NCBI GenBank assembly: GCA_937928555.1
Contig: CALFWR010000007.1
Coordinates: 1 to 48,718 of the forward strand
Reading direction: 5' to 3'
DNA: 48,718 nt
From: an uncultured Pirellulaceae bacterium
GTDB lineage: Bacteria > Planctomycetota > Planctomycetia > Pirellulales > Pirellulaceae
Position numbers and translations under genes: made by a program. Position 1 is the first letter of the stretch; each line of letters starts with the position of its first letter. Positions 1-11,035 of this stretch are shown here, piece by piece. Under the pieces are notes generated by a model. The model had not been told where the DNA came from. It did not search any database and saw nothing but the letters and a program-made list of their open reading frames with translations.

Positions 1-188
1 CCCGGATTATTCACGACGACGGGCGTTGATTCTACGCTTGGCCAACAGGAGGCAAGGGAAAAGCTGAACTTCAACAAGAAATGTGAATCATCCGGTAGAT
101 GAAAACCACAGCGATCGTTTCATCGTATCTGAGTCGCGGATGACTGCCGGAACTGATTCTGACGCCCACGCCTCGTGAATAATCCGGG
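1..188 (+). repeat. Family A MITE-like element, complete copy 1
   Basis: This copy begins CCCGGATTATTCACGA and ends with the reverse complement of the same 16 bases. The similarity of the two ends extends imperfectly to about 28 bp. The interior has no reading frame worth calling. The left flank lies outside the window, so a target-site duplication cannot be tested here. Other copies lie at 973, 5126, 6189, 22601, 28402, 35632, 43858 and 47918, with a remnant at 17645. Confidence 0.9.
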
Positions 189-190
189 TC

Positions 191-196
191 TATAAT
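191..196 (+). promoter_or_regulatory. Possible -10 box for mscL (TATAAT)
   Basis: A perfect TATAAT lies two bases beyond the end of the family A element and 66 bases before the mscL start. Any -35 box would lie inside the repeat, and I see no good match there. Inference only. Confidence 0.35.
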
Positions 197-261
197 TCGC
201 CGACAGCAGAAAAGGTGTCTTTTTTCCAATATCACTTCTCACCAATTCAGGAGACAAGCCA

Positions 262-528
262 ATGGGCTTCATTCAGGATTTCAAAGACTTTGCATTTAAA
301 GGAAACCTGATCGACATGGCTGTCGGTTTGGTGATGGGTACTGCCGTTGCCGCAATGGTCAAATCCTTTATCGATCATATCATCATGCCACTGGTCGCCA
401 TTTTGGCGTTTGTGATTTTCATCGCCCTGAAGATTGCGAGCAAATGGATGAAGTCAGCTGCCGATGACGCGCCGCCATCAGATGAAGTCATCCTGCTGAC
501 AGAGATTCGCGACTCACTGAAAAAGTAA
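262..528 (+). CDS. mscL: Shortened large-conductance mechanosensitive channel MscL
   Basis: The product belongs to the MscL family, inner-membrane pentameric channels that open under hypo-osmotic shock. The N-terminal helix and first transmembrane segment are clear (FKGNLIDMAVGLVMG, then IDHIIMP), and so are the second segment (AFVIFIALKIASKW) and the cytoplasmic tail (EVILLTEIRDSLKK). The protein is only 88 residues against the usual 130-150. The periplasmic loop between the segments, about 45-50 residues, is absent: IIMPLV runs almost directly into AILAFVIF. The reading frame is intact, so this is an in-frame internal deletion. The start is supported by GGAG eight bases upstream. A strong terminator follows. 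Whether the short protein gates is unknown; it could be a decaying gene, a real mini-channel or an assembly error. Confidence 0.85.
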   Translation: MGFIQDFKDFAFKGNLIDMAVGLVMGTAVAAMVKSFIDHIIMPLVAILAFVIFIALKIASKWMKSAADDAPPSDEVILLTEIRDSLKK

Positions 529-554
529 TTGCAACAACCGCTGTTACGAACCAG

Positions 555-592
555 AAAAAAGCTCGCGGCCGGTTTGGCTCGCGAGCTTTTTT
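555..592. terminator. Bidirectional rho-independent terminator after mscL
   Basis: A perfect 13-bp stem (AAAAAAGCTCGCG at 555-567 with its complement at 580-592) encloses a 12-base loop. The A-run and T-run on the two sides let it act in both directions, serving mscL and the possible minus-strand gene at 623-784. Confidence 0.9.
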
Positions 593-622
593 CGTCTGTA
601 CGCCTGTGCAAAAGCCCGGACT

Positions 623-784
623 CTATCCGCCTTTGACGGGATTGCCGCGAAGCCAAAATGCCGCCAGCGCTAGAGCGCAAATGGCAAACGCACCCAAAAC
701 AGATGGGTCCATGGTTTCAAACGCAGCACCACCGCGGCGAACCGCACCGACAACAACGTTCGTGATTTTTTCGAAAAAGTTCAT
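623..784 (-). CDS. Possible small membrane protein (53 residues)
   Basis: I do not recognise this protein. Read from the ATG at 784 it starts MNFFEKITNVVVGAVRRGG and has one hydrophobic stretch near the C-terminus (SVLGAFAICALALAAFW) followed by a short basic tail. That layout suits a small single-pass membrane protein. It is convergent with mscL and shares its bidirectional terminator, which gives the frame some support. Against it, no clear ribosome binding site precedes the ATG, and a longer version would need a TTG at 805. It could be a chance frame. Confidence 0.4.
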   Translation of the reverse strand: MNFFEKITNVVVGAVRRGGAAFETMDPSVLGAFAICALALAAFWLRGNPVKGG

Positions 785-972
785 GGTTCTACTCTGGTTT
801 TTCAATTCAATGAGCTCGATAGCTGATCAGGGAAATCTACTTCGCAGATAGAACTTGCTCGGGAAAATGAAGGTGTTGATCCGTCACCGTGCAGAGCTTG
901 TCATTGGCTTTGCGGGCTGTGACGATTGTGATGCCTCGAAACGGGTTCCTTGCCCGGTAAAGCTTCATTGAG

Positions 973-1067
973 CCCGGATTATTCATGACGACGGGCGTTG
1001 GTTCTACGTCTGGCCAACGTGAGCAAGTGAAAAGCTGAATTTCATCAAGAATTGCGAATCATCCGGG
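973..1067 (+). repeat. Family A element, internally deleted copy
   Basis: The left half matches the complete copies up to the internal ATCCGG. There the sequence jumps to the terminal G of the right end, so 90-odd bases are missing between two ATCCGG words. The likely flanking duplications are TTGAG on the left and TTCAG on the right (4 of 5 match). The stop codon of the neighbouring TPR gene lies within the right flank. Confidence 0.85.
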
Positions 1068-1068
1068 T

Positions 1069-2370
1069 TCAGAACAATTGCCGGCCGGGTTCAAAGCCCA
1101 GCTTGCGAATCTCGATTTCCTGGGCTTGGGCTTTCTGTTTCTCACCGGCGCGAATGTGAAGCGATGCGAGGTGGTTTCGGATCACCGCGATGGTTTCTGT
1201 CACCTGTTTCTTTGAAAGTTCCCGATCGACCTGAAAGTCCATTGAATTGCTCAGATGGCAATCGAGAGAAAACAGTTGGATCTGACTGCAAGCTAGGGCG
1301 ACTCCCAAATCGGAACGTGCGTTTTGGTAACAACTGTTGAACAGCAATCGGTTCATGTTCAGTTGCCGCAGTTCGGTTTCAGATTCCAGCCACGGCAGTT
1401 GGGAGCAAATAAATCCCCGCGTATCCAACCACGCGCCTGATACGCCGACCGCTGACAGCGACGCTTTTTCGTCGGGCAATGCCTGGGCGAGTTTGGCAGA
1501 GTCAAAACCAAGTTCGACAACGCGGCCGCGATCAAGACCACAGCCCGAAAGGTCTCCGGTGTCCTGACGCAGCAAAGCCCTCACCGTTAACAGTGTTGCG
1601 AGTTCCTTTTCGTACTCTCTCAGTTGACGCCGGTTTTCTTCGATTCGTGATGAGGGCTGCGTTTGGTCGATATTTGTGTAAATATCTGCCAGAAGAGCTC
1701 TTTCGAACACATCGACCTGACGCTGGATGTCTTCGATTTGTCGATCGAGTTCTGGCGAAACGAGCGACGTCGCATCGCAGCAACGCGAGATCAGGGCGGC
1801 CAGAACGATGGCTTTGATTTTCAATCGCACTCCGTCGTCTCCCTCCCAGCTTACCGACCGATTGACCGCATTGATGGCCTGTTGGATATCTTTGCGAGCG
1901 ATATTCAGGTCTTTGCCTGCAAGGGCACGAAGGTAGGCGACTTCGTTGAGGGTGCCTGGTCCACGATTGAACGCGTTGAGTGTCTTGTCATACTTCAGCC
2001 ACGTTTCCAAAGCCGCTTCGAACTCTCCGAGGTGTTGTTGGCATTTTGCTTTTTGAAGCATCGCGGGCCTGTGTTCCGGGTAGGCTTCTAGGACTTCATT
2101 CGCCAATTTGAGGCCTTGCTCCGGTTTGTTCAATTCGACCAGTCGCTGCGAAAGAGAAAGCTTGATGACCGGATCGCGAGGGCTTTTCCCGATCGCGGAA
2201 CGCAACTGGTGAAGTGCATTTTCGGTTTCGCCCAGACGAAAGTACTGATTGGCCTGTGCCGCATCCCAGCGAGCCCATTCCGGGCCACAGCCGTAAATCA
2301 GCATCGGCACTAGGGCAAACGACGCCATCAATATCACGATTAAAATTCGTTGCAGCGGGTTTTCACTCAC
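1069..2370 (-). CDS. TPR-repeat putative lipoprotein
   Basis: The product is a 433-residue predicted envelope protein. An N-terminal hydrophobic segment ends in a lipobox-like LIYGC near residue 28. Tetratricopeptide-like repeats follow at about residues 35-140 (QANQYFRLGETENALHQL, and AKCQQHLGEFEAALETWLKY). The C-terminal half is helical with scattered cysteines and matches no family I know. The start is GTG and overlaps the glnD stop as GTGA, so it is very likely translationally coupled to GlnD. TPR proteins scaffold protein contacts; a role beside a cytoplasmic nitrogen sensor is not obvious. The gene ends exactly at a family A repeat. Confidence 0.8.
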   Translation of the reverse strand: MSENPLQRILIVILMASFALVPMLIYGCGPEWARWDAAQANQYFRLGETENALHQLRSAIGKSPRDPVIKLSLSQRLVELNKPEQGLKLANEVLEAYPEHRPAMLQKAKCQQHLGEFEAALETWLKYDKTLNAFNRGPGTLNEVAYLRALAGKDLNIARKDIQQAINAVNRSVSWEGDDGVRLKIKAIVLAALISRCCDATSLVSPELDRQIEDIQRQVDVFERALLADIYTNIDQTQPSSRIEENRRQLREYEKELATLLTVRALLRQDTGDLSGCGLDRGRVVELGFDSAKLAQALPDEKASLSAVGVSGAWLDTRGFICSQLPWLESETELRQLNMNRLLFNSCYQNARSDLGVALACSQIQLFSLDCHLSNSMDFQVDRELSKKQVTETIAVIRNHLASLHIRAGEKQKAQAQEIEIRKLGFEPGRQLF

Positions 2371-5045
2371 GGCGATCCTCCGGCAGAACTTTCAGGTTCC
2401 AGGTAGGACTTCACCGCCTGCTTGATTTCTCTGCGAATAATCTGCAACTGGTTGGGGTTACGAATTTTGTTTCCGTCTTCATCGGTGACATAGAAAACGT
2501 CGATCACCTGGTGCGCGTAAGTCGAGATCCTCGCATAGTTCACGTCCAGGCCAAGTTTGTAGATCTTTTTGGAGATCTGATACAGCAGGCCGGGTTTGTC
2601 GTAGGCAAAAACGTCGATGATTGTCGCATGGCGCACGTTGTGATTGTTTGTTTTGACGTTGATCGGAGGACGGGACAATTGCACGGCGCGGGTGTCTTCG
2701 GGGTCGCCCCATTTTTTGCGGAACTTCGGCGGCCCACCCGTTTGACCGGCCACGATGTTGACTGCCTTTTCGCAAATTTCATTGATACGCCATTTGGAAA
2801 GTTTGCCGTCAATTTTGTTTTCGGTGTCTTCGAATTGAAATGCAAAAAACATCACGTTGCCAAACAGTGGCTTGATGTCCGCAGAGCGAATCTTTAGCCC
2901 AAGGCTCGAGAGGAGTCCCGTGAGTCGGTAAAAGTTTCCCGATCGGCGGCGATCGACGTTGGCGATACAAACCCGATGCAACGACGTGTCACTCGGTTCG
3001 ACCCAACAGAGCGGAGTCCCTTGCTTGATCTCGCGGACCGGCAGAAATCGTTCGGCAATTTCGCGTGGCGAGTGAGACTGCAGATAGCTACCGGGAAGTT
3101 TTCCGATGGATTGTTTCAGCCAGGCGGACGATTCTTCGTCGGTTCCGTATTTGGCAACTTCCGCACACAGTCGCTTAAACTCGCGGTTGCCCGGGTCGTC
3201 GTCATCACCGGCAAGAACCTCTTTGGTGCGACGGTACAATTCGCTCAGCAGCGAAAGCTTCCACGGAGTCAGAACTTCGGGGCCCACCGCCGAGATGTCC
3301 GCACAGGTCAGCACGAACAGCATGTCGAGCGTCTCAACCGACTCAAGCTTGGAAGCGAATTCGGCCACCATGTCCATGTCGTTGATGTCGCGGTGCATGG
3401 CGATGTGCGACATCGAGAGATGCTGCCGGACAAGGAACTTGACGGTGTCGATGTCTTCGGGGGAAAGGTCCAGACGTTGGCCGGTTTCTGCGGCGATCCT
3501 TTCGCCAACAATACTGTGGTCTTCCGGGAATCCCTTGCCAAGGTCATGAAGCAACAGTGCAAGGTGAAGAATGTTTTTGTCTTTGATTTGACGATACGTT
3601 TTGCCCACGATCGAGCTGTCATTTTCAAACGCGATCGCATTTTCAACGGCTCTTAACGAATGCTCGTCAACGGTGTAGACGTGATACTCATTGAACTGCA
3701 ACAGTCCGCGAACGTGTTTGAATCCGGGAATGATCCGGTGCAGAACCTGCGTTTCATGCAGGCGGCGAAGCAGGCCTCCAACTCGCTGGGTGTTGGAAAG
3801 CAGGGCCATGAACATGCGGGCCGCTTCGCGTGTGAATTTCACGTCAGGAAACTTCAGCATCGCGTGACGGATTGCGATCCAGGTATCCTGTTCCAGTTTC
3901 TTGTTGTGAAGGCAGGCAAGTTGCATCAGCCTGAGCACCAGTTCGAGTTCGTGCTTGGCGGTGCTCTGGCTGCCTTTGGTGAATCCAATTTCGCCACCGG
4001 CGATCTGGTAGTGCTGATCGATTTGCCGCGACAGGATGGGGCTGAGCATTTTCGAGGGAGCCCTTCGCGACCGGCGGCTGAGAAATTTATTGACGACGTG
4101 ATCCGAGATATACGTGATCCGACTGGTAAATCGAAAGTACTCCCGCATGAATGATTCGACCGAAAGCATCGCGTCATCGCCACGGTAGCCAAATAACTCC
4201 GCAAGTCGCACCTGTTCGTTGCGACCGAGACTGTCGTGGCCGCGACCGGCGTGAAAGTGCATTTCGTTACGGGTTCGCAGCAAAAACTCATGCGATGCAC
4301 TTAGCTGTTTTGTATCGGCCGTTGAGATCCCGCCTCGTTTTAATAGCTCCTGAATGTCGGTGACACCATAGCGAACAAAGCCCAGCCAACGGATCAGGTG
4401 AATATCGCGCAAACCTCCGCGCGTTTTTTTGATGTTGGGCCGAAGCAGATAGACCGTTTCACCGTAGTCGGTTCTCTCTTTTGAGCGGGCTTCGACCACG
4501 GCCCGGGTAAGGTTGGCAGTGTTCCGGTTGGTCAGTCTGCGGAAGCGGCTGACAAAGTTCTCAAACAGGCCCCGACATCCGCCAAGAAACCGGGCTTCGG
4601 TCATGGAGGAGAAAATGACCGCATCATTCAAGGCCATTGTGCAGGCGTCGCGGGGTGTGCGAAGACTGTACCCCAATGGCAAACCTGAATCGGTCACGTC
4701 CTGGGAGATCCGCCTGGAGAATTCGCGAATGTCTTCGGTCAGCGAACCCTGGTAAAGAACCATTAGGTCGACGTCGGAGAACGGGGCGATGTCGCGGCGT
4801 GCGCATCCGCCAAGCAACACCGTGGCGACTTTGCCTTCGATGTCGCCGCCGATGTCCCGCAAAATGGAATCGTAAAGATCGCCGAGGACTTCGTCGAGTA
4901 AATCGGTCAGTGCGGTGGTGACCAAAACGCCAGTGGCACCGTGGTCATGTTGCCCGCGAATGACTTCGCGTCCATGAGTCCACTTTTTGCGAGCCTGTTG
5001 GACGCTGTCCCGGAAGCCTTCAGTTTTCGGTGACAAGCTGGCCAA
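2367..5045 (-). CDS. glnD: Bifunctional PII uridylyltransferase/uridylyl-removing enzyme GlnD
   Basis: GlnD senses glutamine and adds or removes UMP on PII, controlling nitrogen assimilation from the cytoplasm. The nucleotidyltransferase motif is at residues 79-94 (GGCARRDIAPFSDVDL), with the paired aspartates for metal. An HD-domain hydrolase region for UMP removal lies around 455-600 (HVYTVDEHSL and LLLHDLGKG at 497-505). Two ACT domains close the protein, near 695-770 and 805-880 (FAYDKPGLLYQISKKI). The length of 892 residues is normal. The only start in frame after the upstream stop is TTG at 5045, with no obvious ribosome binding site. The PII gene lies upstream on the same strand, separated by a family A element, so the two may once have been one transcript. 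Confidence 0.95.
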   Translation of the reverse strand: MASLSPKTEGFRDSVQQARKKWTHGREVIRGQHDHGATGVLVTTALTDLLDEVLGDLYDSILRDIGGDIEGKVATVLLGGCARRDIAPFSDVDLMVLYQGSLTEDIREFSRRISQDVTDSGLPLGYSLRTPRDACTMALNDAVIFSSMTEARFLGGCRGLFENFVSRFRRLTNRNTANLTRAVVEARSKERTDYGETVYLLRPNIKKTRGGLRDIHLIRWLGFVRYGVTDIQELLKRGGISTADTKQLSASHEFLLRTRNEMHFHAGRGHDSLGRNEQVRLAELFGYRGDDAMLSVESFMREYFRFTSRITYISDHVVNKFLSRRSRRAPSKMLSPILSRQIDQHYQIAGGEIGFTKGSQSTAKHELELVLRLMQLACLHNKKLEQDTWIAIRHAMLKFPDVKFTREAARMFMALLSNTQRVGGLLRRLHETQVLHRIIPGFKHVRGLLQFNEYHVYTVDEHSLRAVENAIAFENDSSIVGKTYRQIKDKNILHLALLLHDLGKGFPEDHSIVGERIAAETGQRLDLSPEDIDTVKFLVRQHLSMSHIAMHRDINDMDMVAEFASKLESVETLDMLFVLTCADISAVGPEVLTPWKLSLLSELYRRTKEVLAGDDDDPGNREFKRLCAEVAKYGTDEESSAWLKQSIGKLPGSYLQSHSPREIAERFLPVREIKQGTPLCWVEPSDTSLHRVCIANVDRRRSGNFYRLTGLLSSLGLKIRSADIKPLFGNVMFFAFQFEDTENKIDGKLSKWRINEICEKAVNIVAGQTGGPPKFRKKWGDPEDTRAVQLSRPPINVKTNNHNVRHATIIDVFAYDKPGLLYQISKKIYKLGLDVNYARISTYAHQVIDVFYVTDEDGNKIRNPNQLQIIRREIKQAVKSYLEPESSAGGSP

Positions 5046-5125
5046 GGCTGAGTCGCTTCAGGGAGGAAAAGGACGAACAAGGATTCAATAGCGGACAAGG
5101 TGTCGGTCGCGGGCGGGCAAGTTAA

Positions 5126-5312
5126 TCCGGATTATTCACGACGACGGGCGTTGATTCTACGACTGGCCAACGGGAGCAAGGGAAAAGCTGAATTTTATCG
5201 AGAATTGCGAATCATCCGGTAGATGAAAACCACAGCGATCGTTTCATCGCATCAGAGTAACCGATCACTGTCTCAACTGATTCTGACGCCCACGCCTCGT
5301 GAATAATCTGGG
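5126..5312 (+). repeat. Family A element between glnB and glnD, with 5-bp target-site duplication
   Basis: This is a nearly complete copy in the same orientation as the copy at position 1. The left end has one base change (TCCGG for CCCGG) and the right end reads CTGGG. It is flanked by a perfect GTTAA duplication (5121-5125 and 5313-5317), direct evidence of transposition into the glnB-glnD gap. Confidence 0.92.
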
Positions 5313-5454
5313 GTTAAATCAAAAAAGGTCAATGGTGGTTGGTAGGGCACGGCCTGTGCAAAAGTGAAACGGGGTGTGGTCAAACCCGATTCAACTTTGG
5401 CAAGGTCTGTCTCTGCAGCAAACAAAACGTCAAAACGTTTTGCGACTTGCAAAA

Positions 5455-6058
<604 letters not shown>

Positions 6059-6188
6059 AGTGGTCTGTCACAGCTTAATTTTAGGATTAGCCGTATTGGC
6101 GATAGCCACGGTTTAACAGGCAATAACCGTGGCTATCGCCAAACGGGCTCACACGGTGAATCCTCATTTCTAGTTGTGACAAACCACT
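6059..6188. repeat. Family B palindromic element inserted in a family A copy
   Basis: The ends are AGTGGTCTGTCA and the complement of AGTGGTTTGTCA. The centre is a perfect 16-bp inverted repeat (6098-6113 and 6125-6140) around an 11-base loop, so the whole element can fold into one long hairpin. It sits between the first CCC of a family A element (6056-6058) and the rest of that element. A second copy is nested in the family A element at 22601. Confidence 0.85.
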
Positions 6189-6382
6189 AGATTATTCACG
6201 AGGCGTGGGCGTCAGAATCAGTTGCGACAGTGATCCGCGACTCTGAAGCGATGAAACGATCGCTATGGTTTTCATTTACCAGACGATTTACATTTCTTGT
6301 TGAAATTCAGCTTTTCCTTTGCTCCCGTTGGCTCCCGTTGGCCAGACGTAGAATCAACGCCCGTCGTTGTGAATAATCCGGG
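6189..6382 (-). repeat. Family A element, inverted, interrupted at its left tip by family B
   Basis: This copy is in the opposite orientation to the one at 5126. Its first bases (CCC at 6056-6058) are split off by the family B insertion. Flanks GTTAA (6051-6055) and ATTAA (6383-6387) match in 4 of 5 positions, the expected target-site duplication. An internal 10-bp tandem duplication (GCTCCCGTTG twice, 6321-6340) makes it slightly longer than others. Confidence 0.88.
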
Positions 6383-6479
6383 ATTAAACGTGGCGGGTTG
6401 CCATTAGGCGATCTTTGGCTCCGTTTGCCGCACTTTGGCTCGCCTGTGTTGGTAATTTCGCTTTGGAAAGTCGACTTGT

Positions 6480-7049
6480 TCATGATTTACCCAGCCAGCG
6501 GGGCTCCGCATGGCCCTGGATCTGGTTGGCCAATCGAGCCAGTACGAACAACAGATCGCTGAGTCGATTGAGGTAGACGAGGTCCGGGGAAAGATCGGCT
6601 TGTGGGTTGTTTTCGACCAGACTCACGATAGAACGTTCGGCCCGACGGCAGACCGTTCGCGCAAGGTGCAGCTGGCTGGCAAACTGGCTTCCCCCGGGCA
6701 AAATGAAGTGCTTCAGCGGCTCAAGTTGCTCTTGGCAGCGGTCAATCCGACTCTCGAGAGTCTCGATGTGCTGCGATGTGATCGGAATGGACACTTCATC
6801 GTCTTTGCGGCTGTTGCTGGCCGCGACGTGGCTTCCCAGGTCGAACAGGTCGCTTTGAATTTCGACTAACCACTGGCGAACTTCTGCGAGCGACTCGCTG
6901 TCACTGGAAAAACTGATCGCGCAGCCGAGTTGACTGTTGGTCTCGTCGATGTCACCGCACGTGTGAACCACGTCGTGACTTTTGGAAACCCGGGAACCTC
7001 CGCATAGCCCGGTTTCCCCCTCGTCGCCTGTGCGTGTATAAATTTTCAT
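6480..7049 (-). CDS. PduO-type ATP:cob(I)alamin adenosyltransferase
   Basis: The enzyme transfers the 5'-deoxyadenosyl group of ATP to cob(I)alamin to make adenosylcobalamin. The family signature is at the very N-terminus (TRTGDEGETGLCGGSR). The conserved helix RTVCRRAERSIVSL and the C-terminal YLNRLSDLLFVLAR are both present, covering the PduO/MMAB active site. The length of 189 residues is typical. The start is ATG at 7049 with AGGAG-like sequence upstream. It is divergent from the Nudix gene, with only 29 bp between. I see no cobalamin riboswitch in that gap, and no other cobalamin genes or B12-dependent mutase in the window. Confidence 0.93.
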   Translation of the reverse strand: MKIYTRTGDEGETGLCGGSRVSKSHDVVHTCGDIDETNSQLGCAISFSSDSESLAEVRQWLVEIQSDLFDLGSHVAASNSRKDDEVSIPITSQHIETLESRIDRCQEQLEPLKHFILPGGSQFASQLHLARTVCRRAERSIVSLVENNPQADLSPDLVYLNRLSDLLFVLARLANQIQGHAEPRWLGKS

Positions 7050-7078
7050 AGGAGAAAGGTCACCAAGGATTAGTCGAC

Positions 7079-7516
7079 ATGGAAAAAGTTAAATCTTGCG
7101 GATTCCTGATCTATCGCACCGGCCCGCAAAAGGAATTCCTGTTGATGCAACATCCGCATCGCTGGGATCTCCCCAAGGGCCATGTTGACGATGGCGAAAC
7201 CAATCTGCAATGCGCTTTGCGGGAACTGGAAGAAGAAACCGGAATCCGCTCCGATCATTTACGCATCGAAGAGGGATTCAAGTTTAAATCCCGCTACATT
7301 TTCACGACCCGTCGCGGCAACCAGAAGCGAAAGACGCTGATCGTGTTCCTTGCTGAACTGATCGAAGACATCGAAATCTTGCCAACGGAGCACGAAGGCT
7401 ACCGGTGGATGCCCTGGAATCCGCCCCACTCGATTCAGGAACAGACGATCGATTTGGTGTTGCAGGAAGTCGACCAATGGTGGCAGTCATGCCACGTGAC
7501 GAGCCAGGACAGGTAG
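7079..7516 (+). CDS. Nudix hydrolase, Ap4A-hydrolase-like
   Basis: Nudix enzymes hydrolyse nucleoside diphosphates linked to another group. The Nudix box is intact at about residues 39-61 (GHVDDGETNLQ followed by RELEEETGI). The upstream MQHPHRWDLPKGH and the small size of 145 residues match the bis(5'-nucleosyl)-tetraphosphatase (MutT/AP4A) group. That substrate assignment is inference from family resemblance. The ATG at 7079 is preceded by AGGA at 9-base spacing. It is divergent from the cobalamin adenosyltransferase gene, and the two probably share a promoter region. Confidence 0.88.
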   Translation: MEKVKSCGFLIYRTGPQKEFLLMQHPHRWDLPKGHVDDGETNLQCALRELEEETGIRSDHLRIEEGFKFKSRYIFTTRRGNQKRKTLIVFLAELIEDIEILPTEHEGYRWMPWNPPHSIQEQTIDLVLQEVDQWWQSCHVTSQDR

Positions 7517-7566
7517 GATGGTGCACAAGATCACCCTCCGAGTTCGATCGCCCTCTCGTTGAGGCC

Positions 7567-7640
7567 TTGAGGATTTCGATCACCCACCCTTCGGGCCCTT
7601 CGGGAGGGTCGGCGGTTCACCGCCCGGGAGGGTTGTGTTG
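7567..7640 (+). repeat. Family C double-hairpin repeat
   Basis: A GATCACCC-rich stem with loop, then GGGAGGGTCGGCGG and a second hairpin GGCGGTTCACCGCC. The same core is at 24073 and 26635, and inverted at 7752-7812. With its inverted partner it brackets about 110 bp of non-coding DNA downstream of the Nudix gene. Confidence 0.7.
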
Positions 7641-7751
7641 GCATTGTGACAAGAATGATGATCCGGGATGGGTTTCCAGTTGAGCCAACTTTCAGCAACG
7701 CATGACAGGGCAGCGAATCCTTCAAAACGGAAATTAAAGACTTGCTTCAAG

Positions 7752-7812
7752 GAGGGGCTTCACGGCCCTCCCCGACGCTGAGACGTCGACCCTCCCGAAG
7801 GGAGGGTGATCA
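7752..7812 (-). repeat. Family C repeat, inverted copy
   Basis: Reverse-complement version of the family C core, containing CCCTCCCGAAGGGAGGG, a near-perfect hairpin, followed by TGATCAC. It faces the copy at 7567. No gene lies between 7517 and 7908; the stretch holds the two family C copies and the 17-bp tandem array. Confidence 0.7.
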
Positions 7813-7817
7813 CAAAG

Positions 7818-7885
7818 GCCGTGTTAACGTGATCGCCGTGTTAACGTGATCGCCGTGGTAACGTGAGCGCCGTGGTAACGTGAGC
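7818..7885. repeat. Four tandem 17-bp repeats downstream of atpC
   Basis: The unit GCCGTGTTAACGTGATC occurs twice perfectly (7818-7834, 7835-7851). It is followed by two identical variants, GCCGTGGTAACGTGAGC (7852-7868, 7869-7885). The array ends 23 bases from the atpC stop codon. No U-tract terminator is visible after the ATP synthase operon, so this array occupies the operon's 3' end. Confidence 0.95.
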
Positions 7886-7908
7886 GTGATCGCAATGCTC
7901 ACGGCTCG

Positions 7909-8298
7909 TTATTTGGCTTTTTCGGCAACGCGGATTTTGGCCCGAGCCTGAGAGATGGCTTTGCGTTTCGAGTCGGCAAGAATCGTGGTGCCGGCTTCCA
8001 TGGATTCGGCAGCCGAGAGTGCTTCTTTGGCAGCGGCCAAATCGATCTCGCCAGCAGGAGTGCTGGATCCGGTCAGGACGGAAATCACGTCGCCTTCGAT
8101 CTGAACATTGCCGCCGTCAACGTAGAAGCTCTGTTGCGATCCGCTGCTTTTGACTCGAATCTCGCCGGGCCCAAGCCGCCCGATCATCGGAGCGTGTCCC
8201 GGAGAAAAGCCGGCTTCACCGTCGAACAGCGGAAGCACAACAAAGTCCGCTTCCTGATCAAGGGTGGTGGTTTCGGGAGTTACGATGACGATTTTCAT
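7909..8298 (-). CDS. atpC: ATP synthase epsilon subunit
   Basis: Epsilon is part of the central stalk of F1 and can inhibit ATP hydrolysis. The N-terminal beta-sandwich is recognisable (MKIVIVTPETT, then LPLFDGEAGFSPGHAP and GEIRV), followed by an Ala-rich C-terminal helical hairpin (AKEALSAAESMEAG). The 129 residues from the ATG at 8298 fit the family; upstream extension would run into repeat DNA. The start codon lies only four bases from a family D palindrome and has no visible Shine-Dalgarno sequence, unlike most genes in this operon. It is the last gene of the atp operon. Confidence 0.93.
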   Translation of the reverse strand: MKIVIVTPETTTLDQEADFVVLPLFDGEAGFSPGHAPMIGRLGPGEIRVKSSGSQQSFYVDGGNVQIEGDVISVLTGSSTPAGEIDLAAAKEALSAAESMEAGTTILADSKRKAISQARAKIRVAEKAK

Positions 8299-8302
8299 TT
8301 TC

Positions 8303-8438
8303 GTAGGGCCGGTTCCCACCGGCCGTTTTGACTTTGGAATTTCCGCAAGTTCATGCGGAATGTTGGGCGATGGGAACTTTCTACCGGGATGTTACTGTTT
8401 TGGACCGATGACCGCAGGACGGCCGGTGGGAACCGGCC

Positions 8439-8442
<4 letters not shown>
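8303..8442. repeat. Family D element (GTAGGGCCGGTTCC) between atpD and atpC
   Basis: The two ends form a perfect 24-bp inverted repeat (8303-8326 with 8419-8442), each end itself containing a GGCCGG/CCGGCC hairpin. The interior is unique. Two more copies, in tandem, lie at 39707-40099. The element fills the whole atpD-atpC gap and removes any room for a normal ribosome binding site before atpC. Confidence 0.92.
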
Positions 8443-10894
<2,452 letters not shown>

Positions 10895-10934
10895 GATTCA
10901 AATTCGAAAGTCGGAATTCGGAAAGGGAACTAAT

Positions 10935-10998
10935 TCGTGGCGACGGCTTCCAGCCGTCTGCTTTGTGGTGACGTGACTGCTGGAAGTCGTCACCACGA
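10935..10998. repeat. Family E REP-like palindrome between atpA and atpG
   Basis: GTGGCGACGGCTTCCAGCCGTC pairs with GACTGCTGGAAGTCGTCACCACG across a short spacer. It is the sister of the element at 9937 and could form a nested hairpin in the operon transcript. Confidence 0.8.
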
Positions 10999-11035
10999 TC
11001 TTGCAGGCCGGGCAGCGACGCCTGGCCAACGTGGG

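Noticed and set aside
7050..7078. Cobalamin riboswitch before the adenosyltransferase gene
   Set aside because: The gap to the divergent gene is only 29 bp, too short for the element.
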